Source: Bradyrhizobiaceae bacterium PARB1 (GTDB taxonomy: Bacteria; Pseudomonadota; Alphaproteobacteria; Rhizobiales; Xanthobacteraceae). From it: a stretch of 64,000 nucleotides of DNA. Below are positions 9,383 to 18,120 of the stretch, piece by piece. Every line of letters begins with the position of its first letter. Positions within the stretch are counted from its first letter, which is position 1. Both the position numbers and the translations under genes were made by a program. The notes beneath the pieces are model-generated. The model saw only the letters and a list, made by a program, of their open reading frames with translations. It was not told the origin of the DNA and ran no database searches. The DNA is taken from positions 682,001 through 746,000 of the forward strand of contig NKIY01000002.1 in assembly GCA_002256345.1 (NCBI GenBank), read 5' to 3'.

Positions 9383-10570
9383 TCAGGCCAGCCACTTGCA
9401 GATGCGCGCAACAGCATCCTGCATCTCCACGCTGGAACGCGCATAAGAGAGGCGGATAAAGGACTTACCGTGGAACGGATCGAAATCGGCGCCCGGCGTC
9501 GCGGCCACATGGGCCTGTTCGAGCATCTGTTTGGCAAACTCGAAGCTGTCGTCCGTAAAGCGCGAAACATCCGCGTAAAGGTAGAAAGCACCGTCCGCTG
9601 GAAGGAATTCGGTGAGGCCGCCTTGCGGCAACCCGGTGGTCAGAATGCGGCGGTTCTCCTGATAACCGTGCTTGATCTCCTCCATCTCCGCCGCTCCGTC
9701 GAACGCCGCCTCGGCGGCGATCTGCGACAGCGTGGGAACCGAGATGGACAGATTCTGCTGCAATCGTTCCATGGAGCGAACAAGCGGCAGCGGCACCACC
9801 ATCCAGCCGACGCGCCAGCCGGTCATGCAGAAATACTTCGAGAACGAATTGATGATGAGCGCATTCGGCGACAGCTCAGCCGCGGTCACGGCAGGAAATG
9901 CGTAATCGAGGCCGTGATAGATCTCGTCGGAGATGAAGCGGATGCCTTCGCTTTCAGCCGCTGCGATGAGGTTCGTCAGCGCCTCGCGCGACATCATCGT
10001 GCCAGTGGGATTGGCCGGGCTTGCGACCAGCACGCCCTTCAATGGTTTCTTGCGATGCTCGGCGAGCAGAGCTTCGCCGGTCAGTGCATGACGCGTCTCC
10101 GCATGCGTCTCGATCAGCACCGGCTCGCAGCCGAGCGCGGTGAGGATGTGCCGATACGGCGGATAGCCGGGCGCCGCGATGGCCACGCGGTCGCCGGGCT
10201 CGAACAAAGCGAGGAAAGCGAGGATGAACGCGCCGGACGATCCCGTGGTCACCACGATCTGTTCGGGATCGACCTCGCAGCCATAGGCATCGCGATAGTG
10301 CCGCGCGATGCGCGCGCGCAGTGAGGGCGTGCCAAGCGCGGCGGTATATTCCACCTGCCCGCGCGCGAGGGCCTCCTGCGCAGCCTTGATCGCCGTCTGC
10401 GGCGCCGGCGCTGCGGGCTGGCCGACTTCCATATGGATCACATGACCGCCCGCGGCCTCGATGCGCGCGGCGGCGGCCATCACATCCATCACCATGAAGG
10501 AAGGAACATCGCTGCGGCCGGACGCCGCAAGCAAGTGGTTGGCGCGGGCACGGAGGATCGTATCGGACAT
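9383..10570 (-). CDS. PLP-dependent aminotransferase (class I/II, AspC family)
   Basis: 395 residues. Fold-type I aminotransferase with the PLP lysine in NSFSKYFCMTGWRVGW, the SPANPTGT substrate loop and the arginine-containing FIRLSYA C-terminal motif that binds the substrate carboxylate. The family covers aspartate, aromatic or branched-chain amino acid aminotransferases; the exact substrate is not predictable. It is the first gene of a tight operon with bioY, which raises the possibility of a biotin-related amino transfer, but similar genes also occur away from biotin genes, so this is weak. Confidence 0.88.
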   Translation of the reverse strand: MSDTILRARANHLLAASGRSDVPSFMVMDVMAAAARIEAAGGHVIHMEVGQPAAPAPQTAIKAAQEALARGQVEYTAALGTPSLRARIARHYRDAYGCEVDPEQIVVTTGSSGAFILAFLALFEPGDRVAIAAPGYPPYRHILTALGCEPVLIETHAETRHALTGEALLAEHRKKPLKGVLVASPANPTGTMMSREALTNLIAAAESEGIRFISDEIYHGLDYAFPAVTAAELSPNALIINSFSKYFCMTGWRVGWMVVPLPLVRSMERLQQNLSISVPTLSQIAAEAAFDGAAEMEEIKHGYQENRRILTTGLPQGGLTEFLPADGAFYLYADVSRFTDDSFEFAKQMLEQAHVAATPGADFDPFHGKSFIRLSYARSSVEMQDAVARICKWLA

Positions 10571-10690
10571 CGTATCGAACCTGGAAATCTGCTATCTGCG
10601 CGGCGGAAGCATTTGCTGCGGGCGAGCCACGCCGCGCTCCCGCCGCAATATTGAACTGAACCGGCTTATCGCGAATCCGAACCCCGGCCA

Positions 10691-12094
10691 ATGATGAAAG
10701 TCCTTCACCTGCAGCCCAAAAACGCTGCAACCCGGCTGTTCTCCCGGCTGACCGCCCTGCTCACCGCCGCCGCCGTCATGCTGACGCCGATCGCCGCCAG
10801 CGCCCAGCAAGGCGACATCCGCTTGCTGCGCGATGCCGAGATCGAGCAGCTGTTGCGCGATTATACGCGCCCGATCCTGCGCGCCGCGGGGCTCGAGAAG
10901 CAGAACATCCAGGTCGTCATCATCAACAATGCGAGTTTCAACGCCTTCGTGGCCGACGGCCGCCGCATCTTCGTCAATTACGGCGCGCTGATGCAGTCGC
11001 AGACGCCGAACCAGATCATCGGCGTGCTCGCGCATGAGACCGGCCATCTCGCCGGCGGCCATCTGTCGAAACTGCGCCAGCGCCTCGCCGAAGCGCAGAC
11101 ACAGATGATCATCGCCATGCTGCTCGGCGTCGGCGCCATGGCAGCAGGTGCGCGCGGCGGCAACCAGGGCGGCAATATGAGCAATGTCGGCGCCGCCGCA
11201 GTCGCCGCGCCACAGGCGATGATGATGAACACCATGCTGGCCTATCAGCGCCAGCATGAAGAAAACGCAGATCGTGCCGGCGTCAAATACCTGACGGAGA
11301 CAGGCCAGTCCGCGAAAGGCATGTACGAGACCTTCAAGCGCTTCTCGTCCGACGGCCTGTTCGCCATGCGCGGCAGCGATCCCTATATGCAGTCGCATCC
11401 GATGCCGCAGGAGCGCGTCGCCGCGCTCGAAGGCCTCGCCAAGGCAAGTCCCTACTGGGACAAGAAGGACGATCCGGCGCTGCAGCTGCGCCACGACCTG
11501 ATGCGCGCGAAAACCTCGGGCTTCATGGAGCAGCGCGACACCGTGCTGCGCCGCTATCCGCCATCCGACACCAGCCTGCCCGCGCAATATGCCCGCGCCA
11601 TCGCCACCTATCGCCACGGCGACCTCACCGTCGCCATCGCGCAGATCGACCAGCTCATCAAGGCGCAGCCGAACAATCCTTACTTCTACGAGCTGCGCGG
11701 CCAGGCGCTGCTCGAAGGCGGCCGCCCCAATGAGGCGATCGCGCCGCTGCGCCGCGCGGTGCAGCTCGCGAGCAATGCACCGCTGATCGAGATGATGCTC
11801 GGCCAGGCCCTCGTCGCCTCCGACAACAAGGCCTATACGGACGAAGCCATCCGCATCCTCAAGGCCGCCATCGCCCGCGAAGGCGAAGCGCCGGCCGGCT
11901 ATCAGCAGCTTGCCATGGCCTATGGGCGCAAGGGCGAACTTGCGGAAGCGGACCTCGCCTCGGCGCAAGCCGCATTCCTGCGCGGCGACAACAAGACCGC
12001 GCGCGATCTGGCATCACGCGCAAAGGCGCGGTTTGCGGTGGGCACACCGGGCTGGGTGAAGGCAGATGACATCATCGCGGCGAAGGTGAAGTAG
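10691..12094 (+). CDS. Periplasmic M48 metalloprotease with C-terminal TPR repeats (BepA/YfgC-like)
   Basis: 467 residues. A signal peptide (about residues 1-38, ending ASAQQ) leads to an M48 peptidase domain with the zinc motif HETGH (H115) in VLAHETGHLAGGHLSK, then a helical linker and TPR-like repeats from about 295 to 445. The E. coli homologue BepA degrades or assists assembly of outer-membrane LptD and BAM substrates; the same envelope quality-control role is inferred. A double ATG at 10691/10694 gives a choice of starts differing by one residue. Monocistronic and divergent from the aminotransferase gene. Confidence 0.9.
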   Translation: MMKVLHLQPKNAATRLFSRLTALLTAAAVMLTPIAASAQQGDIRLLRDAEIEQLLRDYTRPILRAAGLEKQNIQVVIINNASFNAFVADGRRIFVNYGALMQSQTPNQIIGVLAHETGHLAGGHLSKLRQRLAEAQTQMIIAMLLGVGAMAAGARGGNQGGNMSNVGAAAVAAPQAMMMNTMLAYQRQHEENADRAGVKYLTETGQSAKGMYETFKRFSSDGLFAMRGSDPYMQSHPMPQERVAALEGLAKASPYWDKKDDPALQLRHDLMRAKTSGFMEQRDTVLRRYPPSDTSLPAQYARAIATYRHGDLTVAIAQIDQLIKAQPNNPYFYELRGQALLEGGRPNEAIAPLRRAVQLASNAPLIEMMLGQALVASDNKAYTDEAIRILKAAIAREGEAPAGYQQLAMAYGRKGELAEADLASAQAAFLRGDNKTARDLASRAKARFAVGTPGWVKADDIIAAKVK

Positions 12095-12126
12095 CCCGGG
12101 TTGAGCGCAGCGCTCCCCATCCTGCG
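12093..12126. repeat. REP-like dispersed element, copy 1 (partial)
   Basis: Contains the core GGGTTGAGCGCAGCG immediately after the metalloprotease stop, followed by CCCATCCTGCG. Same family as the copies at 14476, 15160, 18962 and 32229. Confidence 0.6.
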
Positions 12127-12134
12127 GTCGCTTG

Positions 12135-12602
12135 CTACTTGTAGAATCCGTCGCGCAGATGGATGCCGTGTTCGAGCCAGGCTTTCATGGCGCACAGCAT
12201 ACCGGTCCAGCCTTCGCAATTGCCGTAGGACGCCGAACGTCCTTCCGGGCTGTCCAGCCAACCCTCTTCCGTGATCTCGACCAGCGTCCGACCGTCATCG
12301 GTGGGTGCGAACGTCATCGTGACCTTCGTCTTGTTGCTCCCCGATGCGTCAGCCTCGACGGCGGCCGCCTCGCCGTCCCAGCGCAGCACGATGCGCCTGT
12401 CCTTCTCGACCTCGATGACATGAACCGGAAAGGCGCCGGGAAAATCGTGGAAGTCCCAGGTCACGACGGCCCCGGTTTCCAGCCGTCCCTGCGCGCCACC
12501 GGTCGTGAAAAATTCCGACAGGTGCTCGGGATTGACGACAGCCTCGAACACGTCGCTGACGGGCTTGGCGATCCGCCCCTTGATGGTGAACCTCGGTGCC
12601 AT
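12135..12602 (-). CDS. SRPBCC/AHSA1-family protein
   Basis: 155 residues from the second ATG (12602, MAPRFTIKGRIAK). That ATG lies six bases after AAGAGGAGG, whereas the upstream ATG at 12608 touches the ribosome-binding site. START/Bet v1-like fold with the family's N-terminal ISKPVSDVFEAV-like start (here IAKPVSDVFEAV), an aromatic core and the C-terminal amphipathic helix (CEGWTGMLCAMKAWLEHG). Members bind hydrophobic ligands or act as Hsp90-activator-like proteins. It is divergently paired with an ArsR regulator, a very common arrangement in which the ArsR protein controls both genes. Confidence 0.88.
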   Translation of the reverse strand: MAPRFTIKGRIAKPVSDVFEAVVNPEHLSEFFTTGGAQGRLETGAVVTWDFHDFPGAFPVHVIEVEKDRRIVLRWDGEAAAVEADASGSNKTKVTMTFAPTDDGRTLVEITEEGWLDSPEGRSASYGNCEGWTGMLCAMKAWLEHGIHLRDGFYK

Positions 12603-12634
12603 GGACATCCTCCTCTTGTTTCATTCGACAATAG

Positions 12635-12650
12635 GTTATATATTTATAAC
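12635..12650. promoter_or_regulatory. Inverted-repeat operator candidate between arsR and the SRPBCC gene
   Basis: Perfect inverted repeat GTTATA-TATT-TATAAC ending at the base before the arsR ATG. It is AT-rich in a GC-rich genome and lies in the 48-base divergent promoter region, as expected for an ArsR dimer site. The right arm could also serve as a -10 element. Confidence 0.6.
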
Positions 12651-12989
12651 ATGTCAAATGACGAAAAAGACGACCTGCTGTTCCGGGCCCTGGCCCATCG
12701 TTCGCGGCGGCGGATGGTGGATGCGCTCAAGACGGGCGCCAAGACGACGGGAATGCTGTGCGAACTGTTTCCCGAGCTGGATCGCTGCACGGTGATGCAA
12801 CATCTGAAAGTCCTGGACGAGGCTGGCCTCCTCATCATCGAGCGCCGCGGGCGCGAGCGGTGGAACCAGCTCGACGCGCTGCCGATCCACGCCATCCATG
12901 AACGCTGGATCGGTCCTTACGCCGCCTATGCGGCTTCCATGCTCGGCAAGCTGAAGCGTACGAGCGAGCGCAAGGAAGTGGTCAGTTAA
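12651..12989 (+). CDS. ArsR-family winged-helix transcriptional regulator
   Basis: 112 residues from ATG 12651 (MSNDEKDDLLFRALAHRS). Small winged helix-turn-helix: the A-H-RRRMVDALKTG start, the recognition helix in DRCTVMQHLKVLDEAGLLI and the wing RRGRERWNQL are typical of the ArsR subfamily paired with SRPBCC proteins. No metal-binding ELCVCDL motif is present, so it is probably not a metal sensor. No ribosome-binding site precedes the ATG (the preceding bases are the operator's TATAAC), suggesting a leaderless or near-leaderless transcript. Confidence 0.88.
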   Translation: MSNDEKDDLLFRALAHRSRRRMVDALKTGAKTTGMLCELFPELDRCTVMQHLKVLDEAGLLIIERRGRERWNQLDALPIHAIHERWIGPYAAYAASMLGKLKRTSERKEVVS

Positions 12990-13019
12990 TCATCCTAGAC
13001 CGTGGGAAGAGCGGTACCG

Positions 13020-13607
13020 TCATTTCTTGCGCACACTGATGACGTATTCATAAATCTCCGCGGAGATCCTATGTCCGATTTCGCCGACTTCATCGGGGCT
13101 TGCTGAATATTGCATGCCCGTGAGCTGCCTCTCCCCGAACATATCCCAGAACCGATACGCGATCCTGATGCGGCCATCCGGCTGACGCGCGACGCTCCCC
13201 GCCAATAATCTCTGGCTATTCGCAGAACGCCAATCTACGAAGGATGGCGATACATCGATACCAACACATTTCGCAACGAAGGTCGCGGGATCATTCAGAA
13301 CGAACACTTTGGTGAGCGCGAGATCCCCGCCGACAATTTGTGGAATGGTCCGCGCCAGTTCCTCCTCAGCGGGACTATCTGCGACAAATTCCGGCAAGGC
13401 GATGCGCAACGGCGGATAGGTTCGAAGAACAGGATGCAGAATCGGAGATCCCGCGATGGCAGCGCTGTAGGCAAACATCGAGACTAAGATCGCGACGGCG
13501 AAGCATATCCCGTAGACGATGCAAAACCTCTGCCCGACCACGACGGTTCCGGCTGTGTATCGTGTTGGCGAGTCGCGCAGCCGAGGATCATTGTCCGGGA
13601 TCAACAC
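13020..13607 (-). CDS. Membrane-anchored stand-alone TolB N-terminal domain protein
   Basis: 195 residues. One transmembrane anchor at about 27-52 (FCIVYGICFAVAILVSMFAY) is followed by about 130 residues matching the TolB amino-terminal domain: IALPEFVADS, the DPATFVAK segment, DWRSANSQRLLAGSV, RQPDGRIRIAYRFWD and GERQLTGMQY are each close to the TolB consensus. The beta-propeller that makes up the rest of TolB (~430 residues in total) is absent, and the reading frame ends cleanly in ISVRKK. It is therefore either a dedicated accessory of the Tol-Pal system or an unrelated user of the domain. It is divergent from the EF-hand gene. Confidence 0.7.
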   Translation of the reverse strand: MLIPDNDPRLRDSPTRYTAGTVVVGQRFCIVYGICFAVAILVSMFAYSAAIAGSPILHPVLRTYPPLRIALPEFVADSPAEEELARTIPQIVGGDLALTKVFVLNDPATFVAKCVGIDVSPSFVDWRSANSQRLLAGSVARQPDGRIRIAYRFWDMFGERQLTGMQYSASPDEVGEIGHRISAEIYEYVISVRKK

Positions 13608-13746
13608 CCTCTCCCACGAACGAGATTTCGCCTCTACAACAATCTACCATAAGCTGCTTTTCAGAATATTATATGTGAGACGATCGGCGTGGCTCTATCC
13701 CGCAATGCGGTTTGTGAACCGGGGCTACTTTCCGAGTAGGGTAACC

Positions 13747-14430
13747 ATGCAAGTATGCCGCAAACGGATTGCAGCAACGGTTGCTGCCCTGACTATCATC
13801 GCGTCGATTACGATCGCTGCAGTTCAGGCCGGCGCCGAACCGAACGTCGCCCGCACGCCACTTCTGTTCAGGTCGTTCCTTACGGTTGGCCCTACTTTAA
13901 ATCGTTACCTCGAACAGCTACGCCCCGTTTTCGCGCGCCTCGACGCCGATGGCGACGGCCTGATCACAGAGCGCGACGTGGACTTTCATGACAATATGCA
14001 GCGCGTAAGAATGCGCGCGGCCAGTCTGCAAGAGGTCATGATGTGCGACCTCGACGGTGACGGTTTTGTTACGGAGGGCGAGGCCCGCAGCGCAATGAAG
14101 TATCTTCATCGCGATTCGCGTGAACCGGAGCGGCAGCGAATGAAGGTCGATCAGTATGTCGATCATATTATGACCCTCGATGCGAACAAGGACGGCAAAG
14201 TGAGTCTTGTCGAGGCTAGGAATCTTGACACACTTCAAATCGCGCTCACGGCCGGTCTGGCAGGCGAAGCCGCTCGTGCGCTCAAAATCCTGCAGCTCGA
14301 CAGTACGTCCACGGCTGAGCTCACCTTGCAGCAATACGAAGATGCCGCCGAGGCTTTCTTTCGCGCTGTCGACACGGACAATGACGGCATCATTTCACGA
14401 CAGGAGCGCGACGCAGTGCCGTTGCACTAG
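13747..14430 (+). CDS. Secreted EF-hand calcium-binding protein
   Basis: 227 residues from ATG 13747, chosen because it gives a clean signal peptide (MQVCRKRIAATVAALTIIAS to about residue 30); an upstream in-frame ATG at 13705 would spoil it. Four canonical EF-hand loops are visible: DADGDGLITERD, DLDGDGFVTEGE, DANKDGKVSLVE and DTDNDGIISRQE, each with Asp at positions 1, 3 and 5 and Glu or Asp at 12. Small periplasmic or extracellular EF-hand proteins are frequent in this bacterial group, mostly of unknown role; calcium buffering or sensing is inferred. Confidence 0.8.
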   Translation: MQVCRKRIAATVAALTIIASITIAAVQAGAEPNVARTPLLFRSFLTVGPTLNRYLEQLRPVFARLDADGDGLITERDVDFHDNMQRVRMRAASLQEVMMCDLDGDGFVTEGEARSAMKYLHRDSREPERQRMKVDQYVDHIMTLDANKDGKVSLVEARNLDTLQIALTAGLAGEAARALKILQLDSTSTAELTLQQYEDAAEAFFRAVDTDNDGIISRQERDAVPLH

Positions 14431-14475
14431 GGAGACATTCGCTCGGCGTCCTTTGCCGGAGACAGCTGACTCGTA

Positions 14476-14553
14476 GTATGGGTTGAGCGTAGTGGTACCA
14501 TCACCGCAAGCGCCTGGCCTCGATGGGTATCGCTGCGCTCAACCCATCCCACG
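14476..14553. repeat. REP-like dispersed element, copy 2 (full inverted pair)
   Basis: ATGGGTTGAGCGTAG (from 14479) and CGCTGCGCTCAACCCAT (to 14547) form an inverted pair around a 37-base middle that contains GGTACC. It fills the gap between the EF-hand gene and the convergent small gene at 14556. Confidence 0.7.
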
Positions 14554-14555
14554 CA

Positions 14556-14945
14556 TCACGCCAACGTACAGACATAGCGTGAGCCGCGGGTGATGGCGCC
14601 TTCGCTGCTGAACAGCAACTCCGTGCCCTCGCGCACATAGGCCACGAATGCTTCTTCGCTGCCGACTTCGGCAAAGACCTGCTCGTTCGCCTTGAAGCCT
14701 TGCCGCACCTCGTCCTGAGGACCGGTGAAAGTGAAAGTGTAGCCGGCGGCGTTCTCTTCCCTCGTCTCGCTCAACATCACCGCAAATTCGAACAGCGTGT
14801 CCTTGTTCTTGCCGACCGACACCAGAATTCGCCGGGGATCGCTCGGCAAATCTGCCGTCCGATGCCCGATCCGTATCTTGAATCTGGCATCGTAGACCTC
14901 CCTGCCCAGATTGATCGCCTCTCCCTTGACCTTGCGAAATGCCAT
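14556..14945 (-). CDS. Hypothetical 129-residue protein
   Basis: No family recognised with confidence. The protein starts MAFRKVKGEAINLGREV and reads as a compact, soluble alpha/beta protein without signal peptide or membrane segment: a basic N-terminus, a central acidic stretch (MLSETREENAAGYTF) and a hydrophobic C-terminus (SRYVCTLA). Codon use matches the neighbouring core genes, which supports it being real. Upstream (14946-15216) there is no other gene. Confidence 0.6.
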   Translation of the reverse strand: MAFRKVKGEAINLGREVYDARFKIRIGHRTADLPSDPRRILVSVGKNKDTLFEFAVMLSETREENAAGYTFTFTGPQDEVRQGFKANEQVFAEVGSEEAFVAYVREGTELLFSSEGAITRGSRYVCTLA

Positions 14946-15159
14946 GACACGTATCCAGCGGTTCTACGGACCCGATACGCGCCGATGGCTTTTGGTCACG
15001 CCTGTTGCTTTTGGCGCATGGAGATCGGCACGTCGCGGGCGCCGCACGGCCGCGGTTGCGGCCGTTCTCGATTGCTCCCATTGTGATAGACGAATGGCGA
15101 CGGGCTAACGCGCAAAGACACTGGATCAATTTTAAGTGCGTGCGGGAAGGGCGCAGTTT

Positions 15160-15185
15160 GTCGGATGGGTTGAGCGCAGCGATTG
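15160..15185. repeat. REP-like dispersed element, copy 3 (half element)
   Basis: GATGGGTTGAGCGCAGCGAT at 15164-15183 is a single arm of the dispersed repeat, lying in the gene-free stretch between the 129-residue gene and the MaoC gene. The matching complementary arm is missing. Confidence 0.55.
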
Positions 15186-15216
15186 AGCTGATTACCAGGC
15201 TGAGAGGCCGACAGAG

Positions 15217-15699
15217 TCAGGCTGCGGGCCTGCGTCTCACCAGATAACGCTGCGTGCCTTCCATCACCAGTTTTGACGACTGGTTATGGACCGTGGACCT
15301 GATCCCGATCACGCCAGTGGTACGGTTCGGTGCAAGCTCCGTGATCTCCAGTGCGGGATACAGCGTGTCGCCGCTATAGACGGGCAGCAGGAAACGCGAG
15401 GACTGATCGAGAAATCCGATCAGGCTGTCTTCCACCATGAAGGGAAAATCGCCCGCGCCGGCCGCGGTCTGTATCAGGATTTGATAGCCGTGCGCCAGCA
15501 TGTGCGGCATGCCGCGGCGGCGGCAATATTCGACGTCGTAATGGACGGGATGATTGTCGCCGCTGGCACTCTGGAACGCGAGGAACAGCGCGTCGGTCAT
15601 GGTGCGGCTCGGCAAGATAAAACGCTCGCCGAGCCTGAAATCGTCGAACCAGCGATTGGCGTGCCGCCGGTGAAGATCGGGATCGAATGGTGTTGACAT
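15217..15699 (-). CDS. MaoC-like (R)-hydratase/dehydratase
   Basis: 160 residues. Single hot-dog domain with the catalytic Asp-His hydratase motif: SASGDNHPVHYDVEYCR followed by GMPHMLAHGYQI. These proteins hydrate or dehydrate enoyl-CoA or related thioesters, for example in PHA or mesaconyl-CoA metabolism; the precise substrate is unknown. It lies upstream of a TTT-type solute-binding protein gene on the same strand, an arrangement seen in acid-catabolism clusters, but there is a gap of 54 bases and no CoA-transferase or ligase adjacent. Confidence 0.88.
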   Translation of the reverse strand: MSTPFDPDLHRRHANRWFDDFRLGERFILPSRTMTDALFLAFQSASGDNHPVHYDVEYCRRRGMPHMLAHGYQILIQTAAGAGDFPFMVEDSLIGFLDQSSRFLLPVYSGDTLYPALEITELAPNRTTGVIGIRSTVHNQSSKLVMEGTQRYLVRRRPAA

Positions 15700-15753
15700 C
15701 AGCAGTCCCTTTCAACGTGCTGGCGGAACGTTACTCAGTGGTCCAAGGCGACG

Positions 15754-16749
15754 CTACTGCGCCACGGGTCCAAGGCTGCCGGCGAGCTCTGCCCACACCG
15801 GCGCTTCCTCCTGGTAGATATTCTGGCTGGCCGCCACCGTCATCGCGGCTTCGTCGATGCCCTGCTTCTTCAGCATCTCCTGAATGCGATCGGTCTTGCC
15901 TGCGGCGACCATCAATTCCGACAGTTTCGTCACGATCTCCTGCGGCGTACCGGCCGGCGCGACGCAGCCCTGGAACGTCATCAGCGACGTCGCGCGCGAC
16001 GTCATGCCCTGCTCCTTGAAGGTGGCGACACCCGGCAGCGCCGGAATGCGGCGGCGCGAGGTGGCGATGGTGCGGATCTTGCCGGTGTCGAGCAGCGGCA
16101 TGGCCGAAACATAGGTACCGATGCCGGCATCGATCGCCTGCCCCGCAAGGTCTGCGAACATCGGCGCCTCGCCGCGGTAATGGATCGCTTCCATCTTCAG
16201 GCCGTATTGCTTGTTGAGTTCGGCCACCACGATATGCGCATAGGAACCGGCGGCGTAGGTGCCGATATTCACCTTGCCCGACTTCTTCGCATACTCAATG
16301 AATTCTGGCAGCGTCTTCGCCGGCACCTTCTCGCTGACGAACAGCGGCACGCTGCCGCTCGGCATCATCGAGATCATCGCGAAGTCCTTGAGCGGATCGT
16401 AGCGGATGTCCTTCATCAGCACAGGATTGAGCATGAAAGTGGTGGTGTTGGTGATCATCAGCGTATGACCGTCCGGCGCCGAGCGCTTCAGCTCGACGGC
16501 CGCGAGCGCGCCGCCTGCCCCGGTCTTGTTCTCGACCACCACGGTCTGTCCGGTTTCGCGCGAGATGTAATCGCCATAGGCGCGCGAAAACTGATCGGTC
16601 TGACCGCCGGCGGCGAAGCCGGCGAGGATGCGGATCGGCTTGCTCGGCCATGTATTCGCACGACCGAACGAAGGTGCGCAGAGCAATGCGGCAGCACCCG
16701 CGCCAGCAGTCATCAAACGGCGCCGAGTGAGCAAAGCCGTGGTCTTCAT
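15754..16749 (-). CDS. Tripartite tricarboxylate transporter (Bug-type) periplasmic binding protein
   Basis: 331 residues from ATG 16749 (MKTTALLTRRRLMTAGAG), chosen over ATG 16755 because GGAG is seven bases from it. An RR-containing signal peptide (residues 1 to about 31) suggests Tat export. The mature part starts WPSKPIRILAGFAAGGQTD, the signature of the Bug/TctC family, and contains the VVENKTGAGG and HTLMITNTT motifs. Such receptors feed carboxylates to TctAB permeases, but none is present here; orphan Bug receptors are common in this group. Confidence 0.92.
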   Translation of the reverse strand: MKTTALLTRRRLMTAGAGAAALLCAPSFGRANTWPSKPIRILAGFAAGGQTDQFSRAYGDYISRETGQTVVVENKTGAGGALAAVELKRSAPDGHTLMITNTTTFMLNPVLMKDIRYDPLKDFAMISMMPSGSVPLFVSEKVPAKTLPEFIEYAKKSGKVNIGTYAAGSYAHIVVAELNKQYGLKMEAIHYRGEAPMFADLAGQAIDAGIGTYVSAMPLLDTGKIRTIATSRRRIPALPGVATFKEQGMTSRATSLMTFQGCVAPAGTPQEIVTKLSELMVAAGKTDRIQEMLKKQGIDEAAMTVAASQNIYQEEAPVWAELAGSLGPVAQ

Positions 16750-16949
16750 CGTCATTCTCCCGATCTTGAAACATTCCCGCGAGCGAGAATCCCGGCACCG
16801 ATTGCCACGCACGGACGACGATGGAAAGACAATGCGGCTCGCAATAGAGCGAATACAAATCGCGCAATTCCGCGTGACGAAACACCTCGTGCACAGGATG
16901 TCTTTCGCGGATGCATCGCGCGATGACATCATCGCATGCGTGTCGTTGA

Positions 16950-17975
16950 CTACACTGCGCGCGCCGGTTTCGCGTCGTCTTCGAACCCCATCGCATCGAT
17001 GCCGTCGACGCGGCCGCGGATCGGCAGGCGGCCAAGATCGCACAGCGCAACGGGCGGTTTCGATGCGAACCGCTCCACCGCTTCACGCGAGGCGACGAAG
17101 CCACCGGCGATGTCGCGGCTGAGCGCTTCCAGCCGCGAGGTCGTATTCATGACATCGCCGTTGAAGACGATGGCACGCTTGACGTCGCCAATCTCGCCGA
17201 TAATCACCGGGCCGAAATGCAGGCTGCCGCGAATACGCGGTGCCGCCCCGAATTCGCGCTCGAACTGTTCGCTTCGTCGCGCGAGCTCGTCACGCATCGC
17301 CAGGAAACAGCGCAGCGGCCTCGCATCCTTCGCTCCGTCCCGCTCGGTCCATGTGACGATCATCTCGTCGCCGACATAGGCCAGCACCTCGCCGCGATGA
17401 TCGACCACCGGCAACGACAGCAGGCGAAAGGTGCGATCGAGGAAACGATGAATGCCGACCCCGCCGAACTGCTCGGCGAGCGTGGTCGAGCCCGCGATAT
17501 CGACGAACATCACAAAGCGCTCCTCCTCGACCGGCGCGTGATAGCGTCCGGTGAAGAAGTTCACCAAAGCGCGACCGCCGACGAGATTGGTGATGGCGAG
17601 CGCCAGATTGACGAAGATGGAGATCGCCACCGAATAGATCAGGCTGGACCAGAAAGTGTCGCTGGCGAGTTCGCGCTGCCGTCCGAGAATCGCATCGACC
17701 ACCGGAAACCACTGCACAGCGAGAATAACGACGGCGTAGAACGCGCTCTTGATCAGAAGGTTGGCGGTAAATGAGCGGCCACTGAGCCATGCCCGTATCG
17801 GACCATCGGCGATCAAGACCTCGAAGCCGCCGAGAATGGAGCTGATCAGCAGACCGGTGATGATACCGGACAGAAGCGGCAGTTCATGCGTAGCGCTGAA
17901 TGCCGCGCCAGCAATGGCGCCCGCCGCAACGATCGTCACCAGCACGCGCAATTTTCGTTCGAGTCTGGCGTTCAT
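16950..17975 (-). CDS. Class III adenylate/guanylate cyclase with N-terminal membrane domain
   Basis: 341 residues from ATG 17975 (MNARLERKLRVLVTIVAAG); an earlier in-frame start at 18035 lacks a ribosome-binding site. Four to five transmembrane helices fill residues 10-165. The cyclase catalytic domain is at about 180-335, with the first metal aspartate in FVMFVDIAGST, the second in LAYVGDEMIVTW, and FNGDVMNTTSRLEA near the end with the transition-state Asn/Arg helix. Product (cAMP or cGMP) cannot be told with certainty. Similar four-helix cyclases are numerous in Bradyrhizobium-type genomes. Confidence 0.9.
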   Translation of the reverse strand: MNARLERKLRVLVTIVAAGAIAGAAFSATHELPLLSGIITGLLISSILGGFEVLIADGPIRAWLSGRSFTANLLIKSAFYAVVILAVQWFPVVDAILGRQRELASDTFWSSLIYSVAISIFVNLALAITNLVGGRALVNFFTGRYHAPVEEERFVMFVDIAGSTTLAEQFGGVGIHRFLDRTFRLLSLPVVDHRGEVLAYVGDEMIVTWTERDGAKDARPLRCFLAMRDELARRSEQFEREFGAAPRIRGSLHFGPVIIGEIGDVKRAIVFNGDVMNTTSRLEALSRDIAGGFVASREAVERFASKPPVALCDLGRLPIRGRVDGIDAMGFEDDAKPARAV

Positions 17976-18120
17976 ATGGCCCCCGCCATGCGGCAATAAT
18001 GCCGCAGGATAGCGGTTCTGGCCATGGAACAGCATTCATAAATTACGCGCAATTGGCCCGCACAATGCTATGCACTTTCCCCAGATGACTCGGCTTTTCC
18101 GTTTCAAGGATCATTTACCT

